DNA from: Alcanivorax sp.
GTDB lineage: Bacteria; Pseudomonadota; Gammaproteobacteria; Pseudomonadales; Alcanivoracaceae
Length of the DNA: 64,000 nucleotides
NCBI RefSeq assembly: GCF_017794965.1
Contig: NZ_CP051240.1
Span: forward strand, 1-64,000
Direction of reading: 5' to 3'
Both the position numbers and the translations under genes were made by a program. How positions within the stretch are numbered: the stretch's first letter is position 1; every line of letters begins with the position of its first letter. The notes under the pieces were generated by a model. It did not search any database. It had not been told where the DNA came from and saw nothing but the letters and a program-made list of their open reading frames with translations. Positions 24,222-32,562 of this stretch are shown here, in pieces.

Positions 24222-25667
24222 ATGTCTGGCCGATTGCTGGCCCGACTCGGTGTCCTGTTCGTGCTGTTGCTGGCGGGACTGCTGGCGGTGATGGTGAGCC
24301 GCACCTTATTGCTGGCCCCGCAGGAACGCAAGGCCGTTGCCCTGCCGGCACTGGCTGAATCCAGTGATGAGCCCGCCATGGTGGCTCGACTGTCACGGGC
24401 CATTACCTTTCCTACCCTTACCGGCAATGATGCTGCCTTTGATGACTTCCATGCATTCCTGCGTGATGCCTTTCCCCTGGTGCATGCTTCACTGTCATTA
24501 AAGATCTTCGGCCATAGCCTGTTGTTTCACTGGGACAGCGGCCAGGGCTGCAAGCCCACTCTTCTGCTGGCCCATCAGGACGTGGTACCGGTCTCATCAC
24601 CGGAAGACTGGCGCTATCCGCCGTTTTCCGGGGTGAATGAGGAGGGATATATCTGGGGGCGGGGTGCCATGGATGACAAGGTTTCGGTCATGGCTATCCT
24701 CGAAGCCGTGGAGGGGATGCTGGCGGCGGACCAGCAACCGCCCTGTGATGTCTGGCTGGCTTTCGGTCACGATGAGGAGACCGGCGGGGTGCATGGCGCT
24801 GCCAGAATGGCGGCCTGGTTACTGTCGCAAGGGCTGCAGTTCGAACTGGTGCTGGATGAGGGAGGCATGGTGTTGCCGGGCAGTACCCTGGGTATCAGCG
24901 CGCCGGTGGCGCTGATCGGTATCGCCGAGAAAGGCTATCTCAGTGTGGTTCTGAGGGCCCATGGGGAGCCGGGGCATTCATCACGGCCGCCGGCGAAGAC
25001 CGCAGTGGGCCAAGTAGCCGCTGCCATTCAGACGCTGCAGTCGCATCCTCGCCCGGCGTCCCTGGGGATGCCGGTGCGGCAGATGCTGGAACAGGTGGCG
25101 CCCTGGCAACCGTTTGCCAAACGCATGGTCTTTGCCAATCTGTGGCTGTTCGAGCCGCTGGTACTGCAACAGCTTGCCAGCAAGCCGGAGACCAACGCCT
25201 TGATCCGAACCACCCAGGCACCCACCATGCTCAACGCCGGGGTGAAGGACAATGTGCTTCCTGCCACGGCGGAGGCGGTGGTGAACTTCCGCCTGTTACC
25301 CGGCGAGAGCCGAGACAGCATTCTCGGTTGGCTGGAGGCTATCCTGCCGTCGGACGTGCAGGTCACTGTAAAGGACGGTTTCTTTGCGGAAGCCTCGTCG
25401 ATCTCGCCGGCCCACTCCGCTGCGTTTGAACGGGTGGCGGGGCTGGCGGCGGCCTTGCCGGACGAACCGGTGCCGGCCCCCTTTCTGATGATTGCCGGCA
25501 GTGATGCCCGGCATTATCAGGCCTTGTCGGAAAATGTGCTGCGCTTTCTGCCGGTGTCACTGCAGCAGGAAGACATCGCTCGCTTTCACGGGCCCAATGA
25601 GCGGCTGGCCCGTGACCAGTATGCCCTGATGGTCCGCTTTTATGCGGGCGTGCTGCAGAGCAAGTAG
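24222..25667 (+). CDS. M20 family metallopeptidase, membrane-anchored
   Basis: A 481-residue zinc peptidase of the M20 (CPS1/PM20D1-like) group. An N-terminal hydrophobic helix (about 8-30) suggests membrane anchoring with a periplasmic domain. Metal-ligand segments are LLLAHQDVVPV, WGRGAMDDK and GHDEETGG. The lid domain follows EKGYLSVVLRAHGEPGHSSRPP. The substrate is unknown; carboxypeptidase or N-acyl-amino-acid hydrolase are both possible. It starts 2 bases after ptsP and is probably in its operon. Confidence 0.9.
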   Translation: MSGRLLARLGVLFVLLLAGLLAVMVSRTLLLAPQERKAVALPALAESSDEPAMVARLSRAITFPTLTGNDAAFDDFHAFLRDAFPLVHASLSLKIFGHSLLFHWDSGQGCKPTLLLAHQDVVPVSSPEDWRYPPFSGVNEEGYIWGRGAMDDKVSVMAILEAVEGMLAADQQPPCDVWLAFGHDEETGGVHGAARMAAWLLSQGLQFELVLDEGGMVLPGSTLGISAPVALIGIAEKGYLSVVLRAHGEPGHSSRPPAKTAVGQVAAAIQTLQSHPRPASLGMPVRQMLEQVAPWQPFAKRMVFANLWLFEPLVLQQLASKPETNALIRTTQAPTMLNAGVKDNVLPATAEAVVNFRLLPGESRDSILGWLEAILPSDVQVTVKDGFFAEASSISPAHSAAFERVAGLAAALPDEPVPAPFLMIAGSDARHYQALSENVLRFLPVSLQQEDIARFHGPNERLARDQYALMVRFYAGVLQSK

Positions 25668-25671
25668 GGCT

Positions 25672-26424
25672 TCAGCGGGAGCCGCTGGCTACAATCGGCC
25701 CGGCGGTCTGCCCATCCGGTTGCCAGCCCTGTTCCAGCATCGCCGGGCCGTTGCTCCTGTCCAGAATCACTGCGCTGCTGGCGCGTGTGCCGTAGGTGGG
25801 GGACTGGATAAAGACCGGCGCCACCAGTCGCTCCAGGTCCAGCCCGACACCGGTATCAGGCAGTTCGTCATCGGCGGGTTGGTGACGGTCGTTGACCACG
25901 TCCAGAAGCTGTTCCAGTGCCCCCCCCTGTGCGATGACCTCCTGCATATGCCGTTTGGCCCGTTGTACCTTGGGCCAGGGATCATCCATGAGCCCGTTGC
26001 TCAGGCCATGGATGCCCGGTGTGACTGGCTGCGGCGGGGCGCCGCGGTTGCCCAGGTACCACAGGCTCTCCGGCGTGCCCAGCAACAGGTTAAAGGCGCC
26101 ATAGTGGTGTTGCTCGCCAGCCAGTTCCCGGGCGAACTGTTCCGGGCTGGCGCTGGATTCCAGGAAGGCGCTGGGTAGCAAGCCGCGGGAGCGCTCCCCG
26201 GGCTGGCGGTCGGTGACCGGTTCGCGGTAGTTGGTGACCACCGCAAAACGGCCGTTGCGGTGAATACCGAGCCAGGTGCCGCCGGCGGTCAGATCAATGC
26301 CGCAGAAAATATCTCCCCGCCAGCGCGCCGGCTCTGCGGGCCGGGCATGGAACTCATCCCGGTTCGCTGCCACCCGTAACGGGGTGTCAGACTCCGGCTG
26401 CCAGTCCAGCAATACTATACACAT
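25672..26424 (-). CDS. NRDE family protein (Tango2-like)
   Basis: A 250-residue protein of the NRDE/Ser-Thr-rich T10 family, with the defining segment RVAANRDEF at about residues 17-25 after MCIVLLDW, and GGTWLGIHRNGRFAVVTNYRE. The N-terminal cysteine follows Met directly, as in Ntn-hydrolase-like members. The biochemical function of bacterial members is not settled. It converges on the M20 gene with a 4-base gap and is divergent from the TauE gene. Confidence 0.9.
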   Translation of the reverse strand: MCIVLLDWQPESDTPLRVAANRDEFHARPAEPARWRGDIFCGIDLTAGGTWLGIHRNGRFAVVTNYREPVTDRQPGERSRGLLPSAFLESSASPEQFARELAGEQHHYGAFNLLLGTPESLWYLGNRGAPPQPVTPGIHGLSNGLMDDPWPKVQRAKRHMQEVIAQGGALEQLLDVVNDRHQPADDELPDTGVGLDLERLVAPVFIQSPTYGTRASSAVILDRSNGPAMLEQGWQPDGQTAGPIVASGSR

Positions 26425-26509
26425 TGGGTCTTCCTTTTCTTTTTACACGCCTGAAGTCATCAACGTAGCAGGGCTTGTGCTCCAATGCTCAGATGCCCGA
26501 TGGCTTTTA

Positions 26510-26544
26510 GCGTCAGGCATCGAGCGTCCGGCGTCAGGCGTCCA
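26510..26544. repeat. Five GCGTCAG-type heptamers upstream of the TauE gene
   Basis: GCGTCAG, GCATCGA, GCGTCCG, GCGTCAG, GCGTCCA follow each other in exact 7-bp register. Unlike most other arrays it lies between divergent genes, not behind a stop codon. Confidence 0.75.
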
Positions 26545-26591
26545 CCCGTGCTAGCATACCTGCCTTGCGGTGGTCTGTGTCGGGAGTCGGT

Positions 26592-27395
26592 GTGCTGGAA
26601 CTGTTTGTCATCTGTCTGGGTGTGGGCGTCGGCGCCGGGTTGCTGGCCGGGGCGCTGGGTCTGGGCGGTGGCGTGGTGATCGTACCCGCATTAATTTTCC
26701 TGTTTCATGGACTGGGTTTTGCGCCGGACCTGGTGGCCAAGATGGCGGTGGCCACCTCCTTGAGCACCATCATCATTACCTCCATCAGCGCGGTACGCAC
26801 CCATCACAAGGCCGGCTATGTACGCTGGCCGGTGGTGTTTCGGCTGGGCGCGGGCATTGTGCTGGGCGCCTTCGCGGGCGCGTTTATTGCCGATGCCATG
26901 AACGGTGAACTGCTGACCCGGTTGTTCGGTCTGTTTGCCATGATCATTGCCCTGCAGATGCTGCTGGCGGGACAGAAAGCATCACGGCCCGGCGCAGAGG
27001 AGCGTTTGCCCGGGGCTGCGGTGCTGGGGCTGGCCGGGGTGCTGATTGGTACCGGGTCCGCCATTTTTGGCATTGGTGGTGGGTCGCTGACGGTGCCTTT
27101 TCTAAGTTGGTGCCGGTTGAAAATGCAGCAGGCCGTGGCGATTTCCTCGGCCTGTGGTCTGCCCATTGCGGTGGCCGGCACGGTGGGGTTTGCGGTGGCT
27201 GGCTGGGATGAATCCCGTCTGCCGGATGGGGCGATGGGCTATGTGTTTTTACCGGCTACAGCCGGTATAGTGCTCACCAGTTTTCCGTTTGCCCGCCTTG
27301 CGGCCAGCATCAGCCATCGTTTGCCCTCTGTCACTCTCAAGAGGGTTTTTGCCGGGGTGCTGTTCCTGCTTGGGCTGAAGCTGTTTTTTGGATAG
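26592..27395 (+). CDS. TauE/SafE family sulfite/anion exporter
   Basis: Inner-membrane protein of 267 residues with about eight helices and the repeated family glycine motifs LAGALGLGGGVVIVPAL and GTGSAIFGIGGGSLTVPFL. The start is taken at GTG 26592 because a GGAG lies 7 bases upstream; earlier in-frame starts are only TTG or GTG without a ribosome binding site. The substrate is unknown (sulfite, sulfoacetate or similar anions in characterised relatives). It precedes lgt by 6 bases. Confidence 0.88.
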   Translation: MLELFVICLGVGVGAGLLAGALGLGGGVVIVPALIFLFHGLGFAPDLVAKMAVATSLSTIIITSISAVRTHHKAGYVRWPVVFRLGAGIVLGAFAGAFIADAMNGELLTRLFGLFAMIIALQMLLAGQKASRPGAEERLPGAAVLGLAGVLIGTGSAIFGIGGGSLTVPFLSWCRLKMQQAVAISSACGLPIAVAGTVGFAVAGWDESRLPDGAMGYVFLPATAGIVLTSFPFARLAASISHRLPSVTLKRVFAGVLFLLGLKLFFG

Positions 27396-27401
27396 AACGT
27401 T

Positions 27402-28199
27402 ATGGAATTTCCTGTGATTGATCCGGTGGCCATCGCTATCGGTCCGCTCAAGGTGCACTGGTACGGGCTGATGTACATGATCGGCTTTGCCGGGGCCTGG
27501 TGGCTCGGTACCGTGCGGGCAAGCAAGCCGGGCTCCGGTTGGACCCGGGAGCAGGTCAGTGATCTGATCTTCTACGGGGCCATGGGGGTGATCCTCGGTG
27601 GCCGTCTGGGCTATGTGTTCTTCTACAACTTCAGCAAGTTTCTCAGTGACCCGGTCTGGCTGTTCCAGGTCTGGGATGGGGGCATGAGTTTCCATGGTGG
27701 GGCCATTGGTGTGCTGGTGGCCTTTGCCCTGTTTGCCCGCAAGACCGAGAAGCGTTACTTCACGGTGGCAGATTTCATGGTACCCATGGTGCCCATTGGT
27801 CTGGCGACTGGCCGATTCGGTAACTTCATCAATGCCGAGCTGTGGGGGCGCACCAGTGACGTGCCCTGGGCGATGGTTTTTCCCACCGATCCGCAACGCT
27901 TGCCGCGTCATCCTTCCCAGCTTTACGAATGCCTGCTGGAAGGGGTGCTGCTCTTCATCGTGTTGTGGGTGTATTCCGCCAAACCACGCCCGGCGGGAGC
28001 GGTAACCGGCCTGTTTGGTGTGGGCTATGGTGCCGCGAGAACCTTTGTGGAATTCTTCCGCGAGCCGGATGCCCATATCGGCTATCTGGCCGGTGGCTGG
28101 CTGACCATGGGCATGCTGCTGAGTATCCCCATGATCATTCTGGGGACCGCCATGATGGTATGGGCGTATCGCAACGATGAACGCCAGGCAACAGCGTAA
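27402..28199 (+). CDS. lgt: Prolipoprotein diacylglyceryl transferase
   Basis: Transfers diacylglycerol to the lipobox cysteine of prolipoproteins in the inner membrane. Its 265 residues carry seven predicted helices, the HGGAIGVL segment and the signature GLATGRFGNFINAELWGR. It lies in the conserved order TauE-lgt-thyA-folA seen in pseudomonads and relatives. Gaps of 6 and 12 bases to the neighbours indicate an operon. The window encodes many lipoproteins that depend on it. Confidence 0.96.
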   Translation: MEFPVIDPVAIAIGPLKVHWYGLMYMIGFAGAWWLGTVRASKPGSGWTREQVSDLIFYGAMGVILGGRLGYVFFYNFSKFLSDPVWLFQVWDGGMSFHGGAIGVLVAFALFARKTEKRYFTVADFMVPMVPIGLATGRFGNFINAELWGRTSDVPWAMVFPTDPQRLPRHPSQLYECLLEGVLLFIVLWVYSAKPRPAGAVTGLFGVGYGAARTFVEFFREPDAHIGYLAGGWLTMGMLLSIPMIILGTAMMVWAYRNDERQATA

Positions 28200-28211
28200 A
28201 AAGGTGAGGGC

Positions 28212-29045
28212 ATGAAGCAATATCTCGATCTACTTCGTCATGTGCGTGAACACGGCACCTTCAAGGAAGACCGGACGGGCACGGGCACCTATGCGGTATT
28301 CGGCTACCAGATGCGCTATGACCTGAGTGAAGGCTTCCCCATGCTCACCACCAAGAAGCTGCATCTGCGTTCTATCATCCACGAGCTGCTGTGGTTCCTG
28401 TCCGGCGAGACCAACATCCGTTACCTGAAGGAAAATGGCGTTTCCATCTGGGACGAGTGGGCTACCGAAGACGGTGAGTTGGGCCCGGTGTACGGCGAGC
28501 AATGGCGCAGCTGGAAAACCCCCGATGGTCAGGTCATCGACCAGATCACCCAGGTGCTGGACGAGATCAAGCGCAATCCGGATTCCCGCCGTCTGGTGGT
28601 GAGTGCCTGGAATCCGGCGGTGCTGCCGGATCCGTCCATTTCGCCGGATGCCAATGCGGCGGCGGGCAAGCAGGCGTTGCCGCCCTGTCACTGCCTGTTC
28701 CAGTTTTATGTGGCGGACGGCAAACTGAGCTGCCAGTTGTACCAGCGCAGCGGCGATATCTTCCTCGGCGTGCCGTTCAATATTGCCTCCTATGCGCTGC
28801 TGACCCTGATGATGGCGCAGGTGTGCGGTCTTGAACCTGGTGACTTTGTTCACACCCTGGGCGATGCCCACCTGTATTCCAATCATCTGGAGCAGGCGGA
28901 CACCCAGCTGGCCCGCGAGCCCCGTTCGCTGCCCACCATGACCCTGAATCCGGAGGTGAAGGACCTGTTTGCCTTTACCTTCGATGATTTCACCCTGAGC
29001 GATTACGAGCCCCACGCCCACATCAAGGCGCCGGTAGCAATATAG
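28212..29045 (+). CDS. thyA: Thymidylate synthase
   Basis: Methylates dUMP to dTMP with methylenetetrahydrofolate. The catalytic cysteine lies in LPPCHCLFQFYV, with DRTGTGT near the N-terminus, QRSGDIFLGVPFNIASYALL, and the C-terminal IKAPVAI. Its 277 residues are near the usual 264, with a small insert (SPDANAAAGKQAL) before the catalytic loop. It regenerates dihydrofolate, which folA just downstream reduces. ACGCAAC heptamers start 2 bases after its stop. Confidence 0.97.
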   Translation: MKQYLDLLRHVREHGTFKEDRTGTGTYAVFGYQMRYDLSEGFPMLTTKKLHLRSIIHELLWFLSGETNIRYLKENGVSIWDEWATEDGELGPVYGEQWRSWKTPDGQVIDQITQVLDEIKRNPDSRRLVVSAWNPAVLPDPSISPDANAAAGKQALPPCHCLFQFYVADGKLSCQLYQRSGDIFLGVPFNIASYALLTLMMAQVCGLEPGDFVHTLGDAHLYSNHLEQADTQLAREPRSLPTMTLNPEVKDLFAFTFDDFTLSDYEPHAHIKAPVAI

Positions 29046-29047
29046 AG

Positions 29048-29108
29048 ACGCAACACGCAACACGCTTCACGCAGCACGCGTGGGGCATGGTGCGTGGTGC
29101 GTGATGCG
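29048..29108. repeat. ACGCAAC heptamers with inverted partner between thyA and folA
   Basis: Five units ACGCAAC, ACGCAAC, ACGCTTC, ACGCAGC, ACGCGTG (29048-29082) are followed by TGCGTGG, TGCGTGA, TGCGAGG (about 29091-29108), their reverse complement in kind, so the segment can fold into a hairpin in the thyA-folA message. Confidence 0.75.
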
Positions 29109-29116
29109 AGGTTTAG

Positions 29117-29626
29117 ATGTCCATTCGACTTTCCATGATGGTGGCCAAGGCCAGTAATAATGTGATCGGCCGGGACAACAAGTTGCCCTGGTATCTCCCC
29201 AATGACCTCAAGTATTTCAAGCAGGTCACCTTCGGCAAGCCGGTGATCATGGGACGCAAGACCTGGGAGTCCCTCAAGGGGCCGTTACCGGGCCGTACCA
29301 ATATTGTGATTACCCGTCAGGCGGATTACGTGGCCGAGGGCGCCAAGGTGGTGACGACCCTGGATGAGGCGGTGGAGATGGCCCAGAACGTGGCGTTCAT
29401 CGAAGGTCAGGAAGAAACCGTGATCATGGGCGGGGCGGAGATCTATCAACTGGCGCTGCCAAAGGCGGATCGCCTTTACCTCACCGAAGTGCATGCAGAG
29501 GTGGATGGCGACACCTTCTTCCCGGATTACGACGCCACCGAGTGGAACGAGATCGGGCGCGAGGACTTCGCCGCCGAAGGCCCAAACCCCTACGATTATT
29601 CGTTCGTGGTTTACGAGAGAAAATAG
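29117..29626 (+). CDS. folA: Dihydrofolate reductase
   Basis: Reduces dihydrofolate to tetrahydrofolate with NADPH. The 169-residue protein shows ASNNVIGRDNKLPWYLPNDLKYF with the conserved PW and the catalytic acid, GRKTWESLKGPLPGR, and EETVIMGGAEIY. It follows thyA, whose by-product it consumes. A composite repeat starts within 10 bases of its stop. Confidence 0.96.
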   Translation: MSIRLSMMVAKASNNVIGRDNKLPWYLPNDLKYFKQVTFGKPVIMGRKTWESLKGPLPGRTNIVITRQADYVAEGAKVVTTLDEAVEMAQNVAFIEGQEETVIMGGAEIYQLALPKADRLYLTEVHAEVDGDTFFPDYDATEWNEIGREDFAAEGPNPYDYSFVVYERK

Positions 29627-30035
29627 AGAATAGCTACGAGCTACGCTTGATTCGATAGAGGAGCCCTGAAAAGTCCCGAGCTTCTGCATTGCTACGAAGC
29701 CGCTGTAGGAACGTAGCGTAGCGGAGTAACGCACGGAGTGCGGCCCCGAAGGGGTGAGCGTAGCGAATAACGAGCCTGCTCGCGATCCGAGCCCAAGCGA
29801 GGTAAGGATTCCAGAATCGCTGTTCGATCTGTAGGAGCACCGTTCAGGGTGCGAACCGAGCTCCAGCGAGGCAAGCGGTGCTGCTGGCCGCCCTGATGTC
29901 AGGATGGATATTGCCACCGCCGTTCGGCCAACATGTTGGCTCTCCAGCAGCTTAAGCAGGCGCGGGGAAAACGCTGCTCGTTTGGCTACAAGTCAAATTC
30001 GCGTTGCTGCTTGTAGCTTGAGGCTTGCAGCTGAT
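29627..30035. repeat. Composite repeat region after folA
   Basis: TAGCTAC-GAGCTAC (29633-29646) leads into the conserved block (TTGATTCGATAG...ACGAAGCCGCTGTAGGA, to about 29708), then the dispersed ~67-bp piece with GAGTAACGCACGGAGTGCGG (29706-29772), a REP palindrome (29772-29792), and from 29784 to about 29945 a stretch nearly identical to 33770-33920 that includes the perfect palindrome CCAACATGTTGG (29928-29939). Just behind the stop of the minus-strand OsmC gene, AGCTGCAAGC...AAGCTACAAG units run on the minus strand. No gene is seen. Confidence 0.8.
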
Positions 30036-30458
30036 TCACCCCCGCGGCTCGATGATCACTTCACTCTTTACGGATTGGGCAATAAAACACTTCTCGTGTG
30101 CACGTTGATGAAGCGCCTGGATCTGACCGATGTCGGGCTGCTGGCCGTTGAAGGTCACCAGTGGCTGCAGCTTGATCTGCTTCACGAAGATTCTGGCCTG
30201 GTCGTTCTGGCCCAGTACCGCAGAGGGATCATCATCGTAGCTGGCCACGGAAAGTCCTTCCCGGGCGGCTTCGGTCAGGAAAGACAGCAGGTGGCAGCTG
30301 GCCAGGGCCGCGATGAAGGCCTCTTCCGGCTCCATGAATTCCTGTTGCCCATGCTGGCCATCCACCACGCGTACTTCGTTGCCATCGGCCAGGTGCCACA
30401 GGTAATGATCCTGGTTGCCATGGGCTGTCCAGCTCAGGTGCATGGTATGTTGCGGCAC
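30036..30458 (-). CDS. OsmC/Ohr family protein
   Basis: A 140-residue OsmC-like protein, probably a thiol peroxidase or organic-hydroperoxide protein. The conserved cysteine pair appears in AALASCHLLSFL and AHEKCFIAQSVK. The start at GTG 30458 is favoured because GGGGGA stands 6 bases upstream; an ATG at 30443 is the alternative, and a longer frame exists but lacks a ribosome binding site. It belongs to the subgroup with LSWTAHG...YLWHLADG at the N-terminus. No operon partner. Confidence 0.85.
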   Translation of the reverse strand: MPQHTMHLSWTAHGNQDHYLWHLADGNEVRVVDGQHGQQEFMEPEEAFIAALASCHLLSFLTEAAREGLSVASYDDDPSAVLGQNDQARIFVKQIKLQPLVTFNGQQPDIGQIQALHQRAHEKCFIAQSVKSEVIIEPRG

Positions 30459-30544
30459 AGCATATCCCCCGGTTTGATTCCGTTGTTGTGGCTTCAGTAT
30501 GCCATTTATCGGCGCCTTTGCCATTGCAGGATGTAACCGGTTGT

Positions 30545-31240
30545 TCAGGGCTGGTCCTGGTCCTGGTTCGGGCTCCCGGCCAACTCCCAGAAGCGGAAGA
30601 TGGCCACGTTGTTAAGGATGGACAGTACGCTGATGGGCAGGGCAATCAGCAGGCTCGCTGCCATGATGTTGGGCACGGCGGTGCTGATGAGACTGGCCAG
30701 CATGCTGCTGATCAGGGTGTAGGTCAGGAACACCAGCACAATCACCAGCAGCAGTGGCCACTGTTGCGATTCGGTCATGGTGAAAGACTGGCGGATAGCA
30801 CGCAGCGGGTTGTGGCGATGCAGCACAACCAGATAGGGCGCGAAGCTGAGCCGGGTATAGACCCAGAGCGCAGGGAAAAAGAACGCCAGCCAGCCGAGAG
30901 CAACGCCCATGGCAATGATGGCGTACGTTGCCAGCAGGGCCGGGTACATCAGTAGTGCGGGCGCCATGCAGGCGAGCAGGCCGGCGGGTTTTCCGCCACG
31001 GCTTGCAGCCAGCTGGGTGATCACCGTGCCTTCCGCCAGGGGGCGGAGCAGCATGATCAGTATCAGGCTGGTGGTGCTGAAGGTGATGCTGCCGTTCGGG
31101 TCGTCGGGCAGGGCGATGGCTGCACCAAAACCCCATTGCAATAACTCGGTGGTCAGGGCAAAGGGGGCGGAAACCAGAAACAGGGGGCCGAGGTAGCGCC
31201 ACCAGAAGTAGAGGATTTCGCGAAAACGTTGACCGATCAT
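30545..31240 (-). CDS. Multi-pass membrane protein, YciC-like
   Basis: A 231-residue inner-membrane protein with about six hydrophobic helices. The layout (ILYFWWRYLGPLFLVSAPFAL at the start, then RLSFAPYLVVLHRHNPLRAIRQSFTMT before the last helices) resembles the UPF0259/YciC group of unknown function. The ATG at 31240 (MIGQRFREIL) is preferred over one six codons earlier. It ends with a polar tail (NQDQDQP). The function is unknown. Confidence 0.72.
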   Translation of the reverse strand: MIGQRFREILYFWWRYLGPLFLVSAPFALTTELLQWGFGAAIALPDDPNGSITFSTTSLILIMLLRPLAEGTVITQLAASRGGKPAGLLACMAPALLMYPALLATYAIIAMGVALGWLAFFFPALWVYTRLSFAPYLVVLHRHNPLRAIRQSFTMTESQQWPLLLVIVLVFLTYTLISSMLASLISTAVPNIMAASLLIALPISVLSILNNVAIFRFWELAGSPNQDQDQP

Positions 31241-31325
31241 GGCGTTGCCGACAGACAAGAAAGTGACGCAACCTTACGTCAGCACCGCGGGATTTTCCAG
31301 CCGGGAAGTGTCCGGCTGAACCGGT

Positions 31326-31844
31326 TCACCACCAGTACTTGCCCCAGTTTTCCGGATTGGCCCAGAACCGTGAATTATTCCAGCTGCGCTCGAAATTGTA
31401 GTTGTCGAGATCGTAGCTGTAGATGTCCAGGCTGCGCCCGTCGTGACTGAAATGCCCTTGCTCCCGGCAGCCCAGGGCCAGAAAACCGTTGCTGGGCCAG
31501 CGCAGGGTCTGGGGGGCCAGCTTGGGCTGGTAAACCGCCACAACCGAATCGGTATGCAGGTTGCGCAGCAGCCCCATCAGGGCTTCGCCGTCACGGTGGG
31601 TCATGTATTCCAGCTGGTCCGCCACAATCGCCATGTCCACACGCTCAATCTCTTCAAGCGCAGCAAAGGGCGTGGGGGACTGGATTTCGTGGAGTTTGCA
31701 GTCGTGGTCCTTGCACCACTGACTGACCACCGGGATGGGATTGAGGCTTACTGCCAGAACGGAACGGGGCTGGTGGCTGTCCAGGATAGCGGCCAGACGT
31801 TCCTGGGGGGACTCGGTCATTGGATGTGCCATCGCAGTATTCAT
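31326..31844 (-). CDS. DUF6231-like protein of unknown function
   Basis: A 172-residue soluble protein with a methyltransferase-like alpha/beta pattern (RSVLAVSLNP, RVDMAIVADQLEYM, VVAVYQPK) and a conserved-looking aromatic C-terminus NSRFWANPENWGKYWW. This resembles DUF6231 proteins of pseudomonads, a recollection rather than a search result. A residual SAM-binding fold is possible, but the glycine-rich motif is missing. It lies 86 bases upstream of the membrane protein gene on the same strand. Confidence 0.6.
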   Translation of the reverse strand: MNTAMAHPMTESPQERLAAILDSHQPRSVLAVSLNPIPVVSQWCKDHDCKLHEIQSPTPFAALEEIERVDMAIVADQLEYMTHRDGEALMGLLRNLHTDSVVAVYQPKLAPQTLRWPSNGFLALGCREQGHFSHDGRSLDIYSYDLDNYNFERSWNNSRFWANPENWGKYWW

Positions 31845-32096
31845 GGTTTCAGTCTAACCCCATTACAGGGAACTTTTCGATAGCGGAAAGTAAAAAGCTG
31901 TGTGGTTCGGTGAAGGGGAAGATTGAAGCAGGTCCCGGTTCAACGGGAGTGCTAGCGATGTGTTGCTGATGACGGTTTCGATTGCCCGCCTGCTCTTGCG
32001 ATGGCTTGTGTCTTCGTCAAAGGGGGTTGGCAAAGGTTGAATCGTGATGCTGTTCAGATAATCGCAAAGAGGCGTTGACGAATGTCTAATCAATAA

Positions 32097-32111
32097 TGAT
32101 AATGATTCTCA
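32097..32111 (+). promoter_or_regulatory. Fur box upstream of hemP
   Basis: TGATAATGATTCTCA matches the 7-1-7 Fur consensus TGATAATNATTATCA at 14 of 15 positions and lies 21 bases before the hemP start. Confidence 0.88.
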
Positions 32112-32131
32112 TTTAAGACATGGAGGCCAGC

Positions 32132-32308
32132 ATGACACAGCTAAAGAAGACCGTTACCTCGTCCCCGCGCCGGGTGTCCATCAATGCGGAGAGCAGTGTG
32201 GCAAGTTCCCTGTTGCTGAACCACCAGGGCAAGCTCTGGATTGAGCATGCCGGTGAGCGTTACCTGCTTCGGCGCACGTCCAACAACCGATTGATTTTAA
32301 CGAAGTGA
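32132..32308 (+). CDS. hemP: Hemin uptake protein HemP
   Basis: A 58-residue protein of the HemP family, which is Fur-controlled and needed for full haem utilisation in several proteobacteria. The C-terminal block HQGKLWIEHAGERYLLRRTSNNRLILTK (read in parts GKLWIEHAGERYLLR and NNRLILTK) is typical. The start at 32132 has GGAGG just upstream; an in-frame ATG four codons earlier is less likely. The Fur box directly upstream supports iron-regulated expression. ACGCAAC heptamers follow its stop. Confidence 0.9.
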   Translation: MTQLKKTVTSSPRRVSINAESSVASSLLLNHQGKLWIEHAGERYLLRRTSNNRLILTK

Positions 32309-32314
32309 CGCTGC

Positions 32315-32470
32315 ACGCAACACGCTTCACACACCAACGCGAAGCAAGGTTCTCATTCCTGAAGTTCCTGTGCCAAACGCGGTAACGTTTTTATCGCGGC
32401 TCAAGACTTTCAAGCACGGATAGCCTTTCCCCGCGTTGTTGCGTGCAGCATGTTGCTTGTTGCGACTCTC
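32315..32470. repeat. ACGCAAC-family repeats in inverted orientation between hemP and hemS-like gene
   Basis: ACGCAAC and ACGCTTC (32315-32328) behind hemP face GCGTTGTTGCGTGCAGC...GTTGCTTGTTGCG (about 32432-32465), so the two ends of this gap could pair in the transcript. The remainder up to 32562 shows no gene. Confidence 0.55.
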
Positions 32471-32562
32471 TTTCTCCCTGACGTGGATCGCCAGCCGCCG
32501 CCAGCTTTCCACACCTAATACTGACGCACCGGGAGGTCTGGTGCGTAAGACCTGGAGGCATT